Shown one piece after another: positions 7,873 to 15,914 of a DNA stretch of 64,000 nucleotides. The notes under the pieces are model-generated. The model was not told the origin of the DNA and searched no databases. It was given only the letters and a program-made list of their open reading frames with translations. Each line of letters starts with the position of its first letter. The first letter of the stretch is position 1. A program made the translations under genes and the position numbers. The stretch is taken from assembly GCF_000161455.1 (NCBI RefSeq), contig NZ_CM000745.1, forward strand, positions 3,492,810 through 3,556,809, read 5' to 3'. Source of the DNA: Bacillus pseudomycoides DSM 12442. Its GTDB lineage: Bacteria; Bacillota; Bacilli; Bacillales; Bacillaceae_G.

Positions 7873-9344
7873 AGAACCAAGATCAAGCACTTATTTTTGA
7901 AATGAGTAGAGAAGGACGCGTAGGATATAGCTTACCCCAATTAGATGTAGAAGAAGTGAAATTAGAAGATGTGTTTGAGAGCGATTATATCCGTACTGAA
8001 GATGCAGAGCTTCCAGAAGTATCTGAACTTGATATTATGCGCCATTACACAGCACTTTCAAACCGTAACCACGGCGTTGATTCTGGATTTTATCCATTAG
8101 GATCTTGTACGATGAAGTACAATCCAAAAATCAACGAAAACGTGGCTCGTTTCCCAGGCTTTGCACACATTCATCCGCTTCAAGATGAAAAAACAGTGCA
8201 AGGTGCAATGGAATTAATGTACGACTTACAAGAACATTTAATCGAAATTACAGGTATGGATACTGTAACACTTCAACCAGCAGCTGGTGCACATGGGGAA
8301 TGGACAGGATTAATGTTAATCCGTGCATATCATGAAGCAAACGGTGATTATAACCGTACAAAAGTTATCGTTCCTGACTCTGCGCACGGAACAAACCCAG
8401 CATCTGCAACAGTAGCAGGTTTTGAAACAATTACAGTAAAATCAAATGAACACGGTCTTGTTGACTTAGAAGATTTAAAACGTGTTGTGAACGAAGAAAC
8501 AGCAGCACTTATGTTAACAAATCCAAATACACTTGGTTTATTTGAAGAGAATATTTTAGAGATGGCAGAAATCGTTCATAATGCAGGCGGTAAATTGTAT
8601 TATGATGGTGCAAACTTAAATGCGGTATTAAGTCAAGCACGTCCTGGAGATATGGGATTTGATGTTGTGCATTTAAATCTTCATAAAACATTTACAGGTC
8701 CGCATGGCGGCGGTGGCCCAGGTTCTGGTCCAGTAGGTGTAAAAGCTGATTTAATTCCATTTTTACCAAAACCAATTTTAGAGAAAACAGAAAATGGTTA
8801 TCACTTTAACTACGATCGTCCACAAGCAATTGGACGCGTGAAACCATTCTATGGAAACTTTGGTATCAACGTTCGTGCTTATACGTATATTCGTTCTATG
8901 GGGCCAGATGGACTACGTGCAGTAACAGAATATGCTGTATTAAATGCAAACTATATGATGAGAAGATTAGCGCCGTTCTATGATCTTCCATTTGATAGAC
9001 ATTGTAAGCATGAATTTGTATTATCAGGTCGCCGTCAAAAGAAACTTGGTGTACGTACACTAGACATCGCAAAACGTCTGCTTGATTTTGGTTACCATCC
9101 ACCAACAATTTACTTCCCATTAAATGTGGAAGAATGTATTATGATTGAACCAACAGAAACAGAGTCAAAAGAAACATTAGACGGTTTCATCGATAAGATG
9201 ATTCAAATCGCAAAAGAAGCAGAAGAAAATCCAGAAGTTGTACAAGAAGCACCACATACGACGGTAATTAAACGTCTAGACGAAACAATGGCTGCACGTA
9301 AACCGATTTTACGTTATCAAAAGCCAGCTCCTGTACAAGTTTGA
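7869..9344 (+). CDS. gcvPB: Glycine dehydrogenase (decarboxylating) subunit 2
   Basis: C-terminal half of the split P protein (491 aa). The PLP-binding lysine is K273 in NLHKTFTGPHGGGGPGSG, with the glycine-rich loop that follows it. The motifs GFYPLGSCTMKYNP and DSAHGTNPASA are family signatures. It overlaps gcvPA by 4 nt and ends the operon; a terminator follows. Together with GcvT, GcvH and a lipoamide dehydrogenase it makes the glycine cleavage complex. Confidence 0.97.
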   Translation: MKNQDQALIFEMSREGRVGYSLPQLDVEEVKLEDVFESDYIRTEDAELPEVSELDIMRHYTALSNRNHGVDSGFYPLGSCTMKYNPKINENVARFPGFAHIHPLQDEKTVQGAMELMYDLQEHLIEITGMDTVTLQPAAGAHGEWTGLMLIRAYHEANGDYNRTKVIVPDSAHGTNPASATVAGFETITVKSNEHGLVDLEDLKRVVNEETAALMLTNPNTLGLFEENILEMAEIVHNAGGKLYYDGANLNAVLSQARPGDMGFDVVHLNLHKTFTGPHGGGGPGSGPVGVKADLIPFLPKPILEKTENGYHFNYDRPQAIGRVKPFYGNFGINVRAYTYIRSMGPDGLRAVTEYAVLNANYMMRRLAPFYDLPFDRHCKHEFVLSGRRQKKLGVRTLDIAKRLLDFGYHPPTIYFPLNVEECIMIEPTETESKETLDGFIDKMIQIAKEAEENPEVVQEAPHTTVIKRLDETMAARKPILRYQKPAPVQV

Positions 9345-9358
9345 GTAAATGTAAAATG

Positions 9359-9390
9359 AAAAGAACTCGCTATATGCGGGTTCTTTTTTT
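9359..9390 (+). terminator. gcv operon terminator
   Basis: AAAAGAACTCGC and GCGGGTTCTTTT form the stem (one G-U) around TATAT, followed by seven T. Confidence 0.9.
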
Positions 9391-9610
9391 GTGGAGAAAT
9401 TGTGCAGAAATTATGAAAATAATGTAAAGAATTTTTGTATTTTATGTAACAGTGTGGAAGAAAGTTGTTTTTTAAGCTTTTTTGTTGAAAAAGTCGGTTT
9501 GATAAAATTGTGTATTTTTGTTAGAATTTTATTGAAATTAAGAAGGTGTAATGAGGAGAATAACTCATTTTTACGTATATGTGAAAAAACGAACAATTTG
9601 GGGTGAAGGA

Positions 9611-9835
9611 ATGGGCTATAAGTGTTATAGGATGGTGTATCATTTAGAAAACGGTAAAAAAATTAAAGATATAAAGGAATTTTGTTATCGAGATTATGGA
9701 AAAATGTTAGAGCGTGTAGCACATCGTGTAATGGATAACGCAGAAGTGACAGCGATTGATAAACAAGGAACAATTATTTCAATAGCTTGTGATGACATTG
9801 TAAAGGTAGAACTTGATTACATAAAAGAAAGTTAG
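9611..9835 (+). CDS. Small conserved protein, unknown function
   Basis: A 74-aa protein beginning MGYKCYRMVYHLENGKKIKD with GGGGTGAAGGA just before the ATG at 9611; the frame is open further upstream but without a ribosome binding site. It reads as an alternating beta-strand/helix fold with no membrane segment. I do not recognise a characterised family. The AT-rich 220 nt between the gcv terminator and this gene hold no other convincing gene. Confidence 0.7.
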   Translation: MGYKCYRMVYHLENGKKIKDIKEFCYRDYGKMLERVAHRVMDNAEVTAIDKQGTIISIACDDIVKVELDYIKES

Positions 9836-9905
9836 CCTTGAGTCATATCGAATTATTCGATAAAATATACTGTTGAATGGTGAAGTGAGAAGAGAGGAGT
9901 TTATC

Positions 9906-10097
9906 ATGGGTAGTACAAGACACTTTTATATGTTTATTTTGGCATTTGTACTTGTTGTAGCATTAACGGTATATTTAATTGTTGATAGCAGCTGGTACAA
10001 CGCAGTGCATCCAGCATTTCTTATTTTTATGTATGTAGGAATTGCGGTTGTTAGTTTTGGGATGAGAGATGAAATGTTAGATCGCTTTGAGAAGTGA
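9906..10097 (+). CDS. Small two-helix membrane protein
   Basis: A 63-aa protein beginning MGSTRHFYMFILAFVLVV. Two hydrophobic segments (residues 8-27 and 38-53) flank a short loop, and the C-terminus is charged. GAGAGGAG lies 6 nt before the ATG at 9906, which is preferred over the longer open frame from 9873. It is 70 nt after the 74-aa gene and is closed by its own terminator. Function unknown. Confidence 0.7.
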   Translation: MGSTRHFYMFILAFVLVVALTVYLIVDSSWYNAVHPAFLIFMYVGIAVVSFGMRDEMLDRFEK

Positions 10098-10108
10098 TAC
10101 ATATATGG

Positions 10109-10139
10109 GAGACCAACAGGAAAATGTTGGTCTTTTTTT
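10109..10139 (+). terminator. Terminator
   Basis: GACCAACA / TGTTGGTC stem with a GGAAAA loop and a run of seven T. Confidence 0.9.
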
Positions 10140-10157
10140 CTTGCTAAAAATAGGGAA

Positions 10158-10173
10158 CTGTGTATATACACAG
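10158..10173. promoter_or_regulatory. Perfect 16-bp palindrome before the GntR gene (putative operator)
   Basis: CTGTGTATATACACAG is a perfect palindrome ending 2 nt before the GGAGGA ribosome binding site of the regulator. YtrA-type GntR proteins bind palindromes with GTATA/TATAC cores, so this is the probable autoregulatory operator. Confidence 0.65.
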
Positions 10174-10184
10174 TGGAGGAAAAC

Positions 10185-10559
10185 ATGAATATTATTATTT
10201 CAAATTCTTCCCCAGACCCTATTTATGAGCAGATTAGTAAGAAATTGAGGCAGCTTATTTTAAATGGAGGTCTTAAGGGGGGAGATCAATTGCCGTCTAT
10301 CCGTAGTTTAGCGAAAGAACTGCAGATTAGTGCGATTACGACGAAACGTGCGTACGAGGAGCTTGAAAAGGAAAGGTACATTGAAACGGTTGCAGGGAAA
10401 GTAACATATGTCTCCGTACAAAATAATGAGCTTATAAAGGAACAACGATTGCGTTTACTAGAAAGTAAAGCAGAAGAGATTGTCCAGGAAAGTAAATTTT
10501 TGCAGCTTTCACTGGAAGAGTTGCAACAGATGATTACGTTTCTATATAAGGGGGAATAA
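10185..10559 (+). CDS. GntR-family transcriptional regulator, YtrA subfamily
   Basis: A 124-aa regulator with an N-terminal winged helix (DPIYEQISKKLRQLI ... GDQLPSIRSLAKELQIS, with ITTKRAYEELEKERYIE as recognition helix and wing) and only a short helical C-terminal tail. That size is typical of the YtrA subfamily, which represses neighbouring ABC transporter genes. The ATG at 10185 is preferred over a GTG at 10173 that lies inside the ribosome binding site. It is 5 nt upstream of an ABC ATPase gene. The transporter it would control appears broken here. Confidence 0.9.
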   Translation: MNIIISNSSPDPIYEQISKKLRQLILNGGLKGGDQLPSIRSLAKELQISAITTKRAYEELEKERYIETVAGKVTYVSVQNNELIKEQRLRLLESKAEEIVQESKFLQLSLEELQQMITFLYKGE

Positions 10560-10564
10560 GTGAC

Positions 10565-11209
10565 ATGTTAGAGTTAAAAAACGTTTGTAAAAATTATAAA
10601 GATTTTTCAGTGAAAAATATAAGTTTTACATTGCAGCGTGGATATATTATGGGATTTGTTGGGCCAAATGGTGCAGGAAAAAGTACGACCATTAAAATGA
10701 TTATGAATTTAGTAAAGAAAAATAGTGGGGATATTACGATCTTCAGTAAGGATAATGCAAAAGCAGAAAAAGGCATTAAGCAATATATTGGATTTGTGTA
10801 TGATGAAAATCATTACTACGAAGAGTTAACATGTGAACAAATGAAGAAGATTATTGCACCTTTATATATAAACTGGGATGAAGCGCAATATCAATCGTAT
10901 ATGGAGAGATTACAAGTTCCGAAAAACAAAAAGATTAAGCAGTTATCAAAAGGGATGAAAATGAAATTTGCGATTGCGATGGCGTTATCGCATCATGCAG
11001 AACGCATCATTATGGATGAACCAACATCAGGTTTAGATCCGGTTGTCCGTAGTGAACTACTTGATATATTGCAAGAAATTGTGATGGAAGAAGAAGTATC
11101 GGTATTATTCTCGACACATATTACAACAGACTTAGAGCGCATTGCTGATTATTTTAATGACCAGTGTTATCATTGCTTACTTTACAGTAGGTATTCAGTT
11201 AAGAAATGA
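10565..11209 (+). pseudogene. ABC transporter ATP-binding protein, C-terminally truncated by a deletion
   Basis: The first ~197 residues are a normal nucleotide-binding domain: Walker A GPNGAGKST (about 33-41), signature LSKGMKM, Walker B IIMDEPTSGLDP and the H-loop STHIT. After ERIADYFN the frame runs into unrelated residues that are an out-of-frame reading of permease sequence and stops at 214 aa. YtrB-type ATPases are usually about 290 aa, so the C-terminal regulatory part is missing. The catalytic core is intact, but the cognate permease has lost its N-terminal half, so the transporter is probably inactive. Confidence 0.8.
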
Positions 11210-11489
11210 GACAGTGGATTTTGTAGAAACAACGGTTGTAACTAGTATGAGCCTCGGTTTTATTGTTTTTAGTTTAATTTTATCAATTTACTTTCTGCTA
11301 GGTTATCAGAAAACGTTTATGATAGCTTGTTTTCTATTAATCGCACCTATATTTATTTTAGAAGTTTTCTTTAAAGTAAATATAGAGCAATTGAATTTAC
11401 ATAGTGGGTTCTTATGCATGGGGGCAACTTGCATGTTGGTTTTCTCAATGTTGGCTTGTGTGAAATTATATGAGCGAATGGACATATAA
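11142..11489 (+). pseudogene. ABC-2 type permease remnant (C-terminal half)
   Basis: A 115-aa open frame overlapping the end of the ATPase gene in another frame. It has about four hydrophobic segments (for example MTSVIIAYFTVGI, SLGFIVFSLILSIYFLLG, FMIACFLLIAPIFILEVFF) and looks like the last half of an ABC-2 permease. It begins at a TTG without a ribosome binding site, inside the ATPase frame. The simplest reading is that one deletion joined the late ATPase gene to the middle of the permease gene near 11140-11160. Confidence 0.7.
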
Positions 11490-11493
11490 CAGG

Positions 11494-11527
11494 GAAAAAG
11501 GTGCCTCATCACAAGACACCTTTTTCA
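11494..11527. terminator. Terminator after the permease remnant
   Basis: AAAAAGGTG and CACCTTTTT flank a loop; A tract and T tract on either side make it potentially bidirectional. Confidence 0.65.
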
Positions 11528-11753
11528 ATAGGGAAAATAACACAGGAGTAACTTATAAACAGAAACGGTGCTCGGCATCTCTTTTGGTGCATGTAATATA
11601 AGGCTGAAACATATAACAAAGAAAAGAAATAAGAAAAATAACAATAGGATATGTTTATGTATGGAATTTTGCATATAATCAGCTCCTTGTTGATATTATG
11701 TCCGGTTGGATTGGAAATATTATTAGATTTTAAAGAAATTAGGGGGAGATGTA

Positions 11754-11963
11754 ATGATGAGAAAACGGACGCCAATAGGAAGAATATTAATTGGAATTGG
11801 ATTGATTTTGTTCTCTTTAGGTCTTATGATGCTTAATTTTTACTCGGATATTAACTTATTTAAAAACTCGAATAAGGGTATTGGGACTGGCGTTTTTATT
11901 CTTGGAATACTATGTCTTATTGCATCCAATTTCTTTAGGTTGCCAAGCAACGCGAATCATTAA
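11754..11963 (+). CDS. Small membrane protein, unknown function
   Basis: A 69-aa protein beginning MMRKRTPIGRILIGIGLILF with AGGGGGAG upstream; translation may start at the ATG at 11754 or the next one at 11757. Two transmembrane segments (about residues 11-28 and 43-60) are joined by a polar loop. No family recognised. It is convergent with the next membrane protein gene, sharing a terminator. Confidence 0.65.
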   Translation: MMRKRTPIGRILIGIGLILFSLGLMMLNFYSDINLFKNSNKGIGTGVFILGILCLIASNFFRLPSNANH

Positions 11964-11967
11964 GTAT

Positions 11968-12009
11968 AAAAAAGACAGTTACTTCTTTTCAGAAGAACTG
12001 TCTTTTTTG
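11968..12009. terminator. Bidirectional terminator
   Basis: AAAAAAGACAGTT and AACTGTCTTTTTT make a long stem whose loop contains a second TTCTTTTCAGAA hairpin; it serves both convergent genes. Confidence 0.85.
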
Positions 12010-12236
12010 GTTATTTTATTCCAAAGTTTAGCGATACTCCAAATGATAATAATCATGATGGAAGCGATAATTGACCAAACAATGGATACAACTTCAAGTG
12101 CCATGTTGGGAAGGAATGTAAGAATAGAAATTCCTTTATGGAATAACCATTCGATAAAATGAAAGCTCATTTGTAGTAGGAGCACAATTCCAATTATAAT
12201 TCCAGTTACAATTTGTTTCCCTTTTTCTTTCCACAT
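11979..12236 (-). CDS. Small membrane protein, unknown function
   Basis: An 85-aa protein beginning MWKEKGKQIVTGIIIGIVLL. The ATG at 12236 has GAGGTG 7 nt upstream; the in-frame GTG at 12245 is part of that site. Two long hydrophobic helices (about 9-30 and 43-69) are followed by a Lys/Ser-rich charged tail. It is the last gene in a minus-strand cluster behind the SMR pair, 15 nt downstream, and may be co-transcribed with it. Family not recognised. Confidence 0.65.
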   Translation of the reverse strand: MWKEKGKQIVTGIIIGIVLLLQMSFHFIEWLFHKGISILTFLPNMALEVVSIVWSIIASIMIIIIWSIAKLWNKITKKDSSSEKK

Positions 12237-12251
12237 GACATTCACCTCATG

Positions 12252-12566
12252 TTAACTCATTAATTTTAAGCCAACTGCACCGCATAAAATGCAGCTTAAA
12301 AAGGCAAGGCGACGCCAATCAGCTGATTCACGGAAGATAAGAATACCTAGAAGCGCACTTCCAGCAGTTCCAATTCCAGTCCAAATTGCATAAGCTGTTC
12401 CCATTGGTAATGAGTTCATTGCAAGTGATAAGAAGAAGAAGCTTACGGCAAAGTTAGCGATTAAAATAAGCTTAGGTGCCCAGCCTTTCTTTTCAGTGGC
12501 TACTTTCATAAACAGTACACCAACAATTTCACAAATACCAGCAATAATTAAAAATACCCATGCCAT
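12252..12566 (-). CDS. SMR-family efflux transporter subunit (second of pair)
   Basis: A 104-aa, four-helix small multidrug resistance protein beginning MAWVFLIIAGICEIVGVLF; the essential membrane glutamate is E13. GTAYAIWTGIGTAGSALLG is the conserved helix-3 motif. It is separated by 1 nt from the stop of the other SMR gene, a paired arrangement like YvdS-YvdR, YkkC-YkkD or EbrA-EbrB, where two subunits form an antiparallel heterodimer that exports cationic compounds or guanidinium. Substrate not predictable from sequence alone. I see no guanidine riboswitch; control is by the TetR protein upstream. Confidence 0.9.
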   Translation of the reverse strand: MAWVFLIIAGICEIVGVLFMKVATEKKGWAPKLILIANFAVSFFFLSLAMNSLPMGTAYAIWTGIGTAGSALLGILIFRESADWRRLAFLSCILCGAVGLKLMS

Positions 12567-12567
12567 T

Positions 12568-12900
12568 TTATGCAGCCTCCTTCTCTTCTTGTTTACCTGT
12601 TACTCGTTTTAATCCAATAACGCCAAAGAAGATTAAACCAATAAATAAGATTTTTACAATTGAAAATGGTTCTCCGAAAATAAAGATTTCTGTAAGAACG
12701 ATTCCACCGGCTCCGATTCCTGTAAAGACTGCATATACAGTTCCAACAGGTAGATCCTTATAAGCTTTAAATAATAGGACGAAACTAATTGCGATTATAA
12801 GAGCAACACCAACCCATTCAAGTGGAGTAGTTGCGTGCTTTAGTCCAATCACCCAAAAAATTTCAATGATGCCAGCTAAAATTACATAAATCCATGCCAT
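12568..12900 (-). CDS. SMR-family efflux transporter subunit (first of pair)
   Basis: A 110-aa four-helix SMR protein beginning MAWIYVILAGIIEIFWVIGL with the coupling glutamate E13 and GTVYAVFTGIGAGGIVLTE in helix 3. The C-terminal tail is charged (KQEEKEAA), as usual for the longer partner of a pair. AAGGAG precedes the ATG. Order tetR-SMR-SMR matches B. subtilis yvdT-yvdS-yvdR. A copy of the presumed TetR operator lies directly upstream of its ribosome binding site. Confidence 0.9.
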   Translation of the reverse strand: MAWIYVILAGIIEIFWVIGLKHATTPLEWVGVALIIAISFVLLFKAYKDLPVGTVYAVFTGIGAGGIVLTEIFIFGEPFSIVKILFIGLIFFGVIGLKRVTGKQEEKEAA

Positions 12901-12915
12901 ATATTATTTCTCCTT

Positions 12916-12931
12916 CCTACCAGTCGTTAGG
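12916..12931. promoter_or_regulatory. TetR operator copy 2
   Basis: CCTACCAGTCGTTAGG differs at two positions from the copy upstream of the tetR gene (13559-13574). It sits between the tetR stop and the SMR gene start. Confidence 0.6.
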
Positions 12932-12970
12932 TGAAGGGCTGAAAAACGACGCATTGCTATTTGCAATCCG

Positions 12971-13552
12971 TCATTGTGAAAGCCCTCGCCAAAACACTTT
13001 CCAAGAAGCACTTAAACGGGTCTCAAAGCGATTTAAGCCTGCGTACAATAGTTCAACCATTAGACCGTCAAGTAAGCATAAATAAGCCTCTAAAGCGTCT
13101 TGTATTTCAAGGTTATGCAGTTCACCTTGTTCATTTGCTCGTTTGAATACAGGAAATAAAAGTTCTCTGATGTTTTCAATGTGAGCATTTGATTTTTCAA
13201 TAATTTGTTCGCGAAATGCATCAGGCGGAAAATAGGAAGTGCGTAACCAAAACATCGATTCTTCACTTTCACCAAATCGCTTTGCGTAACCTTTTAACAA
13301 GTTTACAAGTAATGCTTCAGTAGATGACTTTGAAAATTTTTTTATATCGTCTGTAAAGCATTGTAAATCTTTTTGAAGTGCAGCTTCTAAGCAGATGAAG
13401 TATAATTCTTCTTTTCCCTTAAAGTGTGCGTAAATCGATGGTTTTTTAATCCCGACTTCCTGTGCAATATTTGCTAACGAAGTCCCTTCGTAGCCATAGC
13501 GTGCGAAATGAGAAAGTGCTACAGCTTTAATGCGGTTTGCTGTCATTTTCAT
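12971..13552 (-). CDS. TetR-family regulator of the SMR pair
   Basis: A 193-aa protein with an N-terminal TetR helix-turn-helix (ALSHFARYGYEGTSLANIAQ region, then GIKKPSIYAHFKGKEELY, residues ~10-50) and a helical ligand domain. It is the first gene of the minus-strand operon with the two SMR genes. Two near-identical operator-like sequences, one before its own start and one before the SMR genes, support autoregulation plus control of efflux. The likely orthologue is YvdT of B. subtilis. The start has two nearby ATG codons (13552 and 13546). Confidence 0.88.
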   Translation of the reverse strand: MKMTANRIKAVALSHFARYGYEGTSLANIAQEVGIKKPSIYAHFKGKEELYFICLEAALQKDLQCFTDDIKKFSKSSTEALLVNLLKGYAKRFGESEESMFWLRTSYFPPDAFREQIIEKSNAHIENIRELLFPVFKRANEQGELHNLEIQDALEAYLCLLDGLMVELLYAGLNRFETRLSASWKVFWRGLSQ

Positions 13553-13558
13553 CCCCTA

Positions 13559-13574
13559 CCTACCGTTCGTTAGG
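13559..13574. promoter_or_regulatory. TetR operator copy 1
   Basis: CCTACCGTTCGTTAGG, an imperfect palindrome (CCTA ... TAGG), is 7 nt upstream of the tetR start and preceded by a further partial CCTAC repeat. Confidence 0.6.
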
Positions 13575-13647
13575 TTCATTATAAAAGAGAATAAACATAA
13601 AGTCAATGAGTCAAATGATTTAAAAAGAGTACCTGAATTGGCACTCT

Positions 13648-14625
13648 TTACACAGTTTTTCGTTCAATTAAATGGAAAGGGAGTTCCTCTGAGCTACCTA
13701 TAATTTGTTCGGCCTGTATTTGCTTATGAAATAAAGAAAAGGCTCGAGTACCCATTGTTAAACCAGGATGTTCAATTGTTGTAATCTCTAATGCTGTTGA
13801 AATTTCATGGTTATCAAAGCCAAGAATGGCGAGATCTTCTGGTACACGTAGGCCGTGTTTTCTTGCTTCAGTTGTTAAACCAGCGGCCACTTGATCATTA
13901 GCAGCAAAAATAGCAGTTGGGCGCTCTTTCATGTTTAAAATACTGTGCAGAACTTTTGCACCATCTTGCATATTGTAACATTGGTAAAACATCCAATCTG
14001 GTTGTACTCTTTTTTGGGCAGTATGAAGAGCATCGGAAAAGGCTTTTTCACGCTGCTTTGTATTTATGCTATTTTGCCTTGCTAAACAAAAACCAATCTT
14101 CTCATGACCTTTACGCAATAAATATTCTGTACCAATGCGAAACCCTTCATAATGATTAACATAAACAGATGAAACGAGGGGATGCTCCATCTTTTCACAT
14201 GAGATGATAGGAGCGAATTTTGCAAATGGTTCAATTTGTTCCCACGAGCTTGCACGTGAGCAAATAATCATGCCATCAAATTGTTTCATTTTCATCATCT
14301 CTAGAACACGAATTTCTTCTTTACTATCATAGTTCGTTTGGCATAGGTTAATCTGATAGCCAGCAGCTAATGCTTCATTTCCAATCCCTTCAATAATTGT
14401 ACTAAAGTAGGGTAAATTAATAAAAGGAAGCATAACACCGACCGTCAATGTTTTTCCTGTTATTAAATGAATTGCATTTATATTTTTTGCATAATTTAGT
14501 TCTTCAACCGCATCTAAAACGCGTTTTCGTTTTTCATCGCTGACGTAGGGATGGTCATTTAGCACGCGTGAAACCGTCGTTATAGATACCCCAGCGGTTT
14601 TCGCAATTTGTTTTATATTCGCCAT
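13648..14625 (-). CDS. LacI/GalR-family transcriptional repressor
   Basis: A 325-aa regulator. The LacI helix-turn-helix is MANIKQIAKTAGVSITTVSR followed by VLNDHPYVSDEKRKRV with the hinge, then a periplasmic-binding-protein-like sensor domain (NLPYFSTIIEGIGNEA, AIFAANDQVAAG, LAILGFDNHEIS). The ATG at 14625 has GAGGTG upstream and removes seven non-homologous residues. No sugar genes are adjacent, so the regulon cannot be inferred from context. A perfect palindrome at 14697-14710 is a good candidate for its own operator. Confidence 0.93.
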   Translation of the reverse strand: MANIKQIAKTAGVSITTVSRVLNDHPYVSDEKRKRVLDAVEELNYAKNINAIHLITGKTLTVGVMLPFINLPYFSTIIEGIGNEALAAGYQINLCQTNYDSKEEIRVLEMMKMKQFDGMIICSRASSWEQIEPFAKFAPIISCEKMEHPLVSSVYVNHYEGFRIGTEYLLRKGHEKIGFCLARQNSINTKQREKAFSDALHTAQKRVQPDWMFYQCYNMQDGAKVLHSILNMKERPTAIFAANDQVAAGLTTEARKHGLRVPEDLAILGFDNHEISTALEITTIEHPGLTMGTRAFSLFHKQIQAEQIIGSSEELPFHLIERKTV

Positions 14626-14931
14626 ATGTATCACCTCTTCGTTCATTATATAGGCAAATAGATAAGAATGGAAAAAATACTGAAAAATGCTTGACCTGAA
14701 AAGCTTTTCACAATCTATGTTATAAAAGGACCTTCTGTTATTCGCGTAACCTTTTTATTTTGGGCGTAAGAGTAGCAGAAAGTCTTTTTTTGTCTAAATA
14801 GAAATGCTGTGTCAAAATGTGTGAGATAAACGAGGAAAGTTTCCAAAGGGAGAATGAACAAGCGAAGCGAATATGAACAACATACTAACGCTTTGTTCGT
14901 AAAGGGAGCGGTATGAAAGGGCGGAAACAAA
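14626..14931. promoter_or_regulatory. Intergenic region between lacI-type gene and lipoprotein gene
   Basis: It contains a TATAAT-type box for the minus-strand lacI gene just upstream of its ribosome binding site, and a perfect 14-bp palindrome, TGAAAAGCTTTTCA (14697-14710), of the kind LacI-family proteins bind. TTGACC on the plus strand (14691-14696) abuts the palindrome and could be part of a rightward promoter. I see no gene in the remaining ~200 nt. Confidence 0.5.
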
Positions 14932-15501
14932 TTGAAAAAAGGGCTCATTTGTTTCGTGTTTTCTAGTGTGTTACTTAGCTCATGTTCGTTTCAACAAACG
15001 ATAAATGAAGAGAAAAATTTTGTGGAAAGCACAGGAGGGGCTACAGATCGCGTATCTGGTCCTATCTTATTAAAAGATGTTTCTAATTATTTTCCAAAAT
15101 CAGTTAAAGTTCCAACGTTTTTACCGTATGACATTACGAATGATATAAAAGGGGAAGTAAGAGCAATTGGGAAGAAGAACGCTGTCTTAACGATTAAATA
15201 TAAGCAAAAGGAAACAGAAAAAAAAGATTATGTAGAATTAACAGTTGCTAATTTTTCTTACAGTTTTCCTTATATTGTAGAACAAAATCGATTTCATGAA
15301 AAAATGAGATTGGATAATGGTTCAGCTGCCTATTTTAAAAATAGGGATGAGGGCGAGCATGGGGAAGAATTTGCAACGCTTATATGGAAAGAGAAAGGGC
15401 TGGAATATCAGTTGTTGTATCGAAATACAGAAGTACAAGATGGAGAAGTAGTAAAAAAGAACTTACTATATATTGCGAACAACATGGAAGAAAAGAACTA
15501 G
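14932..15501 (+). CDS. Putative lipoprotein, unknown function
   Basis: A 189-aa protein starting at a TTG with GAAAGGGCGG upstream; no in-frame ATG fits. The N-terminus MKKGLICFVFSSVLLSSCSF is a lipoprotein signal with a lipobox-type LSSC and cysteine 18, so it is likely anchored outside the membrane. The mature part contains a segment resembling carbohydrate or germination-type lipoproteins only in being beta-rich; I do not recognise a domain. It stands alone, with a terminator after it. Confidence 0.75.
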   Translation: MKKGLICFVFSSVLLSSCSFQQTINEEKNFVESTGGATDRVSGPILLKDVSNYFPKSVKVPTFLPYDITNDIKGEVRAIGKKNAVLTIKYKQKETEKKDYVELTVANFSYSFPYIVEQNRFHEKMRLDNGSAAYFKNRDEGEHGEEFATLIWKEKGLEYQLLYRNTEVQDGEVVKKNLLYIANNMEEKN

Positions 15502-15526
15502 CGGATGAATCATGCTAGTTCTTTAA
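15493..15526. terminator. Terminator between the lipoprotein gene and yqhL
   Basis: AAGAACTAGC and GCTAGTTCTT form a perfect 10-bp stem overlapping the lipoprotein stop; it may serve the convergent yqhL as well. Confidence 0.8.
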
Positions 15527-15530
15527 AATA

Positions 15531-15914
15531 TTATTTCTTTTTAATTTTGCCTGTCCAAGATTTAAATCCACCTTGTAGTTGGTAGAAATCTTTGTAACCT
15601 TGTTTTTTTAGATATTGAGCTGCACGTCCTGTACGGAATCCGCTTTGGCAGTATAAATAGACAGGTTGGTCTTTACGTAGCTCTTTGTAACGCATACGGA
15701 TTTGTGATAATGGAATGTTACGAGCACCTAAAATATGCCCCGCGTTAAATTCATCTGCTTCACGAATATCGATAAGCTGTGCCTTACGGTAGCCAGCGCG
15801 AAATTCTTCTTCTGAAAGTGTTTTAATTAATTTTTTCTGATAGAAAAACATCCATACAGAGTAGCCGATGATTCCTACGATTACGGCTAGTATAATAATC
15901 AAGTTTGTTGACAC
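15531..15914 (-). CDS. yqhL: Membrane-anchored rhodanese-like sulfurtransferase (YqhL)
   Basis: A 127-aa protein with one N-terminal membrane segment (residues 4-25) followed by a single rhodanese domain. The active-site loop is YCQSGFRTGRAA with the catalytic cysteine C89, and the upstream LIDIREADEFNAGHILGARN motif is typical. The start is a GTG with GGGAG upstream. In B. subtilis YqhL also lies next to lipM. The membrane anchor places the domain on one face of the membrane; the sulfur acceptor is unknown. Confidence 0.9.
   Translation of the reverse strand: MSTNLIIILAVIVGIIGYSVWMFFYQKKLIKTLSEEEFRAGYRKAQLIDIREADEFNAGHILGARNIPLSQIRMRYKELRKDQPVYLYCQSGFRTGRAAQYLKKQGYKDFYQLQGGFKSWTGKIKKK

Noticed and set aside
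9391..9606. A 71-codon plus-strand frame between the gcv terminator and the 74-aa gene
   Set aside because: It starts without a ribosome binding site, has atypical codon use and overlaps an equally open minus-strand frame; judged non-coding.
11651..11836. A 61-codon frame upstream of the small membrane protein gene
   Set aside because: It overlaps the well supported start at 11754 in another frame and has only a weak ribosome binding site; perhaps a decayed remnant, but not supported.
12252..12970. Guanidine riboswitch for the SMR pair
   Set aside because: The genes follow a TetR gene closely with only ~70 nt between, and no conserved ACGR-type riboswitch core was seen.
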